DNA from: PVC group bacterium
GTDB lineage: Bacteria > Verrucomicrobiota > Kiritimatiellia > UBA8416 > PXDI01
Reading direction: 5' to 3'
DNA: 9,247 nt
Assembly (NCBI GenBank): GCA_003565095.1
Contig: PXDI01000267.1
Location: 1 to 9,247 of the forward strand
Within the stretch, counting starts at the first letter, position 1; every line of letters starts with the position of its first letter. The position numbers and the translations under genes were made by a program. The notes below the pieces were generated by a model, which made no database searches, was not told the origin of the DNA, and was given only the letters and a program-made list of their open reading frames with translations. Shown here one piece after another: positions 5,977 to 9,247 of the stretch.

Positions 5977-6945
5977 TTATAAACCGCCAGCAGAACCGCC
6001 GCATTTTGTCATCAAAGTATCCAGCCGTGTTTTGACTTCGGCAACCGCCGGCCATATTCCATCCCATGCGCCATCCGCGCTGCGCTCCCGAAAAACCCGC
6101 GCGGTATGCGGACCTCGCAAGCCCCAGCTCGTATGATCCGATGGACCGTAAACCGCAACGGTCGGAATTCCGGCCGCGGCGGCAAGATGTGTGATACCCG
6201 AATCATTGCCCGCAAACGCGCGACATGCACTGATCAAATCACATACCTGTGTAAGATCGAGCCCCTCCCGGCATGGCCAGGCATACTCTGCGGCGGCATA
6301 TGCACTACGCACCGCATCATCCGCCTCGCCAAACAGAAAAACCGGCGACAACTCCCCGGATTCGGCAACCGCTTCAGCCAAAGCGGCAAAGTTTTCCAGC
6401 GGCCAGTTCTTGCGCAGACTGCCGCTGCCGGGATGCAACAGCAACACCGGACGGTCTGTTTTTATGATCTGCCTGCCGCGTTCAGCCTGATCCGGGGTTA
6501 CCGGCAGAACCGGATACTCAGCACCCTCGGGATAGATTGCCAGCTCCGCCAGCGGCTTGAACAGATATTCCACCGCATGGATATCCTTGACCATCGGATC
6601 CCCGCGTACAAAATTCTTTACTCCCGCCATTCTCATGTTCAAAGCAAGAATTTCATCCGGATCATAAAGATACGAAACCACCAGATCGAACAGCTTAAGA
6701 TAGGCGGCCTGCTCGGCAGGAATTTTAGGGCGATATGAAAAGAAACCGGCCATGCCGGCATTATCCAGCGAAACAAACCGATTAATGATACCGGCGTTCC
6801 ACGCGAGGCGGGCGGTACGCGGGTAGCCGGCCAGTTCGATGTATGCATCCGGCCAGCGCTGCCGCAGCGCGGCAAGCGCGGGCAATGTCATTATAAAATC
6901 GCCGATTGCCCCGCCGCGTAAAAAAAGTATCCGGATATCGCTCAT
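5977..6945 (-). CDS. Glycosyltransferase family 9 protein (LPS heptosyltransferase-like)
   Basis: A GT-B fold sugar transferase of the ADP-heptose:LPS heptosyltransferase family, 322 residues. It probably acts on the cytoplasmic face of the inner membrane on lipopolysaccharide or a related glycan. Visible are the N-terminal RGGAIGDFIMTLPAL (10-24), with Asp16 at the family's catalytic-base position, LLHPGSGSLRKNWPLENF (169-186), and the nucleotide-sugar block AGNDSGITHLAAAAGIPTVAVYGPSD (245-270) with Asp248 and His253. The start ATG overlaps the folD stop as ATGA (6942-6945). The extreme C-terminus is Gly-rich and unlike the rest. Which sugar and acceptor are used, and which heptosyltransferase (WaaC, WaaF, WaaQ) it matches best, cannot be read here. 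No other LPS gene is nearby. Confidence 0.88.
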   Translation of the reverse strand: MSDIRILFLRGGAIGDFIMTLPALAALRQRWPDAYIELAGYPRTARLAWNAGIINRFVSLDNAGMAGFFSYRPKIPAEQAAYLKLFDLVVSYLYDPDEILALNMRMAGVKNFVRGDPMVKDIHAVEYLFKPLAELAIYPEGAEYPVLPVTPDQAERGRQIIKTDRPVLLLHPGSGSLRKNWPLENFAALAEAVAESGELSPVFLFGEADDAVRSAYAAAEYAWPCREGLDLTQVCDLISACRAFAGNDSGITHLAAAAGIPTVAVYGPSDHTSWGLRGPHTARVFRERSADGAWDGIWPAVAEVKTRLDTLMTKCGGSAGGL

Positions 6946-7838
6946 TTAACCAGAGTCTTCACCCCGGCCTTACGTGCGGCCTCGACCGTATTCCACAAGA
7001 GCATGGTAATAGTCATCGGCCCCACCCCGCCCGGCACCGGGGTAATCAACGCGGCTTTCGCGCTTACTGTCTCAAAATCAACATCGCCCACCAGCCGGTA
7101 TCCGGTTTTGCGTGAGTCATCGCTCACGCGGTTGACCCCCACATCAATCACCACCGCGCCGTCTTTCACCATTTCGGCGGTAACGGTATTCGGCCGCCCG
7201 GCGGCGACAATCAGGATATCAGCCTGTTTGGTAAAATGCGCCATGTTGCGTGTTCCGGTATGACAGATGGTGACAGTGGCATTGGCGCCTTCACGTTTCT
7301 GCAGCAGCATGTTCGCCACCGGCTTGCCGACAATATTGCTGCGACCGACAACCACAACATGCGCTCCGCTGACTTCTACACCGCTTTCAATCAGCAACTG
7401 TAAAATGCCGTGCGGAGTGCAGGGCAGAAAGCACTCCCGTCCCGCCATCAGGTTACCGAGATTCACCGGATGAAATCCGTCCACATCCTTGGCCGGAGAG
7501 ATCGCCGGCAGGACCGCCTGTTCATCAATATGCGGCGGCAGCGGCAACTGCACCAGAATCCCGCTAATGGCCGGATCGGCGTTCATGCGCTCAATCAGCG
7601 CCAGCAGATCTTCCTGGCTTGTCTCCGCCGGCAGCCGGTTGTCATCGGAATATATCCCGGCCTCTTCACAGGCCCGCTCTTTAGCGGTCACATATGAGCG
7701 CGATGCCGGATCGTCACCGACCAGCACCACCCCCAGCCCCGGAACAATCCCCTGCTCGCGCAAGGCGGCCACATCCGCCTTGATCCGCTCACGCATATTC
7801 GCCGCCACCTGCTTCCCGTCAATTATCTTTGCCGCCAT
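6942..7838 (-). CDS. folD: Bifunctional methylene-THF dehydrogenase / methenyl-THF cyclohydrolase (FolD)
   Basis: Cytoplasmic one-carbon enzyme that oxidises 5,10-methylene-tetrahydrofolate with NADP and hydrolyses the methenyl product to 10-formyl-tetrahydrofolate. It is 298 residues, slightly longer than the E. coli protein. Visible are the family signature around Tyr49 and catalytic Lys53 (SYVTAKERACEEAGI, 48-62), QLPLP at 97-101, KDVDGFHPVN at 117-126 with Asp120, the Rossmann segment VVVVGRSNIVGKPVANMLL, and the C-terminal signature PVPGGVGPMT at 267-276. AGGGG (complement of 7845-7849) is 6 bases before ATG 7838. A promoter and a palindrome lie in the short leader. It is divergent from mfd and shares its stop codon with the glycosyltransferase start. 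Confidence 0.97.
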   Translation of the reverse strand: MAAKIIDGKQVAANMRERIKADVAALREQGIVPGLGVVLVGDDPASRSYVTAKERACEEAGIYSDDNRLPAETSQEDLLALIERMNADPAISGILVQLPLPPHIDEQAVLPAISPAKDVDGFHPVNLGNLMAGRECFLPCTPHGILQLLIESGVEVSGAHVVVVGRSNIVGKPVANMLLQKREGANATVTICHTGTRNMAHFTKQADILIVAAGRPNTVTAEMVKDGAVVIDVGVNRVSDDSRKTGYRLVGDVDFETVSAKAALITPVPGGVGPMTITMLLWNTVEAARKAGVKTLVK

Positions 7839-7850
7839 ATCATACCCCTG

Positions 7851-7864
7851 TTATCAGTTGATAA
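7851..7864. promoter_or_regulatory. 14-bp palindrome in the folD leader, possible operator
   Basis: TTATCA (7851-7856) and TGATAA (7859-7864) form a perfect two-fold repeat around GT. It sits between the predicted folD transcription start (about 7878) and the Shine-Dalgarno, where a bound repressor could block transcription. The right half also begins the AT-rich part of the region shared with mfd. I cannot assign a regulator, and 6-bp arms in AT-rich DNA can arise by chance. Confidence 0.3.
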
Positions 7865-7884
7865 TTATTTGCAATGTTGGTTGA

Positions 7885-7913
7885 AATATAGGCCCGATTA
7901 TCCCGCAGCGCAA
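7885..7913 (-). promoter_or_regulatory. Candidate sigma70-type promoter for folD
   Basis: On the minus strand TTGCGC (complement of 7908-7913, 4 of 6 match) and TATATT (complement of 7885-7890, 5 of 6) are 17 bases apart. The start would lie near 7878, leaving a leader of about 40 bases to the folD ATG. No equally good promoter is visible for mfd in the same 117-bp divergent region: TTGAAA at 7921 with CATTAT at 7946 has a 19-base spacer and would start almost on the ATG. Confidence 0.45.
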
Positions 7914-7955
7914 TTTCTTATTGAAACTGATGCCGCATCCGGTGACATTATCCAT

Positions 7956-9247
7956 ATGAGCGATGCGATAATCCAGCGGCTGACAAAAGCAGTGAAGGCG
8001 CTGCCGCCTGACACGGTAACCGGGGATCTGCCCGAAAGCGCGGCGGCAGCACTGGCTTTGGCCGCCGCACAGCACGCATGGACTCTGCTGATCTGTGATG
8101 GAACCCGCACTCTTGAGACCCTCGTGCAGGATGCCGAGACACTGGCCCCGTCAGAAAAGCACCTGCCGGTGGTTTTTCCTCCATGGGAAAGCCTGCCGAC
8201 CGAACATCTTGAAAGCGACCGCGAAATCAGCGGCAGACGGCTGGACGCCCTGCGCCGCTTGCAGGAGCACACATCCGGCACCCCCCTGATTATCACCTCT
8301 ATTCAAGCGCTGCTGCAGAAACCCCCGCCGCCTGCGGCAATGCGCGCTGCGGTCATAAACCTGCATACCGGCTGCGAAACCGCCCCGCAGGCACTCGCGG
8401 AAGAATTGGTGGCACGCGGCTATCATCACGTTCACGAAGTGACCGAACCCGGAACTTTTGTGCTCAAAGGCGGCATTCTGGATGCCTGGTCACCCGCCGA
8501 CAGCAGTCCGCTGCGCATCGAATTCTTTGGCGATACCGTGGACTCACTGCGGGGATTCGATCCCGCCAGTCAACGTTCTACCGCAAAAGTTGATAGCTGC
8601 CGCCTGATGCCGGCATCCGAATGGCAGTGGCTGAAAAACATCAAAGACAACCAGAGTCTGCTGCTTGATTATCTGCCGCATGAAACCACACTCATTTGGT
8701 ATCAGGATGGCTCGATTCATGAGCTGGGCGCATTACATGACGAACGGGTCAAAGACGCCGGTGCACAAAGTTTTGCGGTAACAAGCGAGGAATTGCGACA
8801 GCGAATCTCGCAGCATTTCAACGGCCGGACGCTGCGCATCGCCGCGGATGAGGAAACCTCTGCCGCGAATACAGCGATCGACCTGCGGCCCGGAAAAACC
8901 ATTATGCGTTCCGGGCGCGAATTAATCGAACCGGACGCCCTCAGCGCGGCGCGGCAGGCCTTGTTTTCCGCACTGAAAGAACAGGCCGGACAAAATACGC
9001 GGGTAACGGTATTCTTTGACAGCGCCGGATCATTATCCCACTACCGCGAGGCTTTCGGGTCGGATCTTCCGACAACCTTGCATTTGTGCCAAGGTGTGCT
9101 GTCCGGCGGATTTGAAAGCCCTGCGTTGAATCTGGTGGTAGTGGCGGAGAACGATCTGCTTGGCCGTCCGCGCCGCTCGGGCCGCGCAACCAGCCGGGCA
9201 TCAGCGCACTGGCGCAAGGACGCCGGAGAGCGCATCAAAAACGCCGC
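7956..9247 (+). CDS. mfd: Transcription-repair coupling factor Mfd, N-terminal part (cut by window end)
   Basis: The first 430 codons of Mfd, the ATP-driven translocase that removes RNA polymerase stalled at DNA lesions and recruits UvrA. No stop occurs before the window edge. What is visible is the UvrB-like N-terminal module and the start of the domain after it. PPWESLP lies at 75-81. A block from Tyr156 reads HEVTEPGTFVLKGGILDAWSP and then RIEFFGDTVDSLRGFDPASQRS, the Mfd/UvrB signature. GVLSGGFESPALNLVVVAEN with DLLGR (about 380-404) is the segment before the RNA-polymerase-interacting domain. The translocase motifs would lie beyond the window. ATG 7956 is preceded only by a weak GGTGA at 7941-7945. 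The frame stays open upstream with TTG codons at 7881 and 7869, so the exact start is uncertain. It is divergent from folD. Confidence 0.92.
   Translation, partial: MSDAIIQRLTKAVKALPPDTVTGDLPESAAAALALAAAQHAWTLLICDGTRTLETLVQDAETLAPSEKHLPVVFPPWESLPTEHLESDREISGRRLDALRRLQEHTSGTPLIITSIQALLQKPPPPAAMRAAVINLHTGCETAPQALAEELVARGYHHVHEVTEPGTFVLKGGILDAWSPADSSPLRIEFFGDTVDSLRGFDPASQRSTAKVDSCRLMPASEWQWLKNIKDNQSLLLDYLPHETTLIWYQDGSIHELGALHDERVKDAGAQSFAVTSEELRQRISQHFNGRTLRIAADEETSAANTAIDLRPGKTIMRSGRELIEPDALSAARQALFSALKEQAGQNTRVTVFFDSAGSLSHYREAFGSDLPTTLHLCQGVLSGGFESPALNLVVVAENDLLGRPRRSGRATSRASAHWRKDAGERIKNA

Noticed and set aside
6106..6738. Open frame of 210 codons on the + strand inside the glycosyltransferase gene
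   Set aside because: The minus-strand protein has clear GT9 motifs over the same bases. The + frame shows no recognisable domain and an Arg-rich composition typical of antisense translation.
7489..7884. Open frame of 131 codons on the + strand antisense to the 5' half of folD
   Set aside because: FolD motifs fully explain the opposite strand. The + frame is Ser/Arg-rich and ends in the intergenic region without any signal.
1..9247. A new defence, mobile or biosynthetic system
   Set aside because: Every long gene matches a common housekeeping or transport family, and there are no integrase, transposase, toxin, nuclease or reverse-transcriptase signatures and no CRISPR-like repeats.

Overview
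This window reads as an ordinary chromosomal stretch of a Gram-negative (diderm) bacterium. It is moderately GC-rich by eye, densely coded and built from housekeeping genes. The diderm call rests on a family 9 glycosyltransferase of the LPS heptosyltransferase type. I cannot name the organism. I see no tRNA, rRNA, CRISPR array, insertion sequence, phage gene or obvious island.

Layout. (1) Positions 119-3430, + strand: a tightly overlapping arginine-biosynthesis cluster argB-argD-argG (8-bp and 4-bp overlaps), covering steps 2, 4 and the citrulline-to-argininosuccinate step. argC, argJ, argF and argH are not in the window. The 118 bases before argB hold a pyrimidine-rich repeat and a doubtful small ORF. 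(2) Positions 3431-3625: a 195-bp intergenic region with a hairpin overlapping the argG stop, a possible promoter and a perfect 11-bp inverted repeat that brackets it. (3) Positions 3626-5315, + strand: a two-gene metal-ion (zinc/manganese type) ABC importer, ATPase then permease, with no substrate-binding protein beside it. (4) Positions 5366-7838, - strand, in transcription order: folD, a family 9 glycosyltransferase overlapping folD by 4 bp, then after a 92-bp gap a DUF2391-type membrane protein. A small ORF and a sigma70-like promoter compete for that gap. (5) Positions 7839-7955: the divergent folD/mfd intergenic region, with a good folD promoter and a 14-bp palindrome. (6) Position 7956 to the window end, + strand: the N-terminal 430 codons of mfd, cut by the window edge.

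How it fits together. The arginine genes form one transcript by their overlaps, and ArgB carries the sequence marks of arginine feedback inhibition. The transporter, the folate enzyme, the sugar transferase and the repair factor look like independent housekeeping units placed side by side. The folD-glycosyltransferase overlap suggests co-translation rather than a shared pathway. I did not find a convincing undescribed system. The observations most worth checking are the inverted repeat around the transporter promoter, the palindrome in the folD leader, the Cys-rich tail of the transporter ATPase and the small ORF running into an A8 tract at the DUF2391 start.
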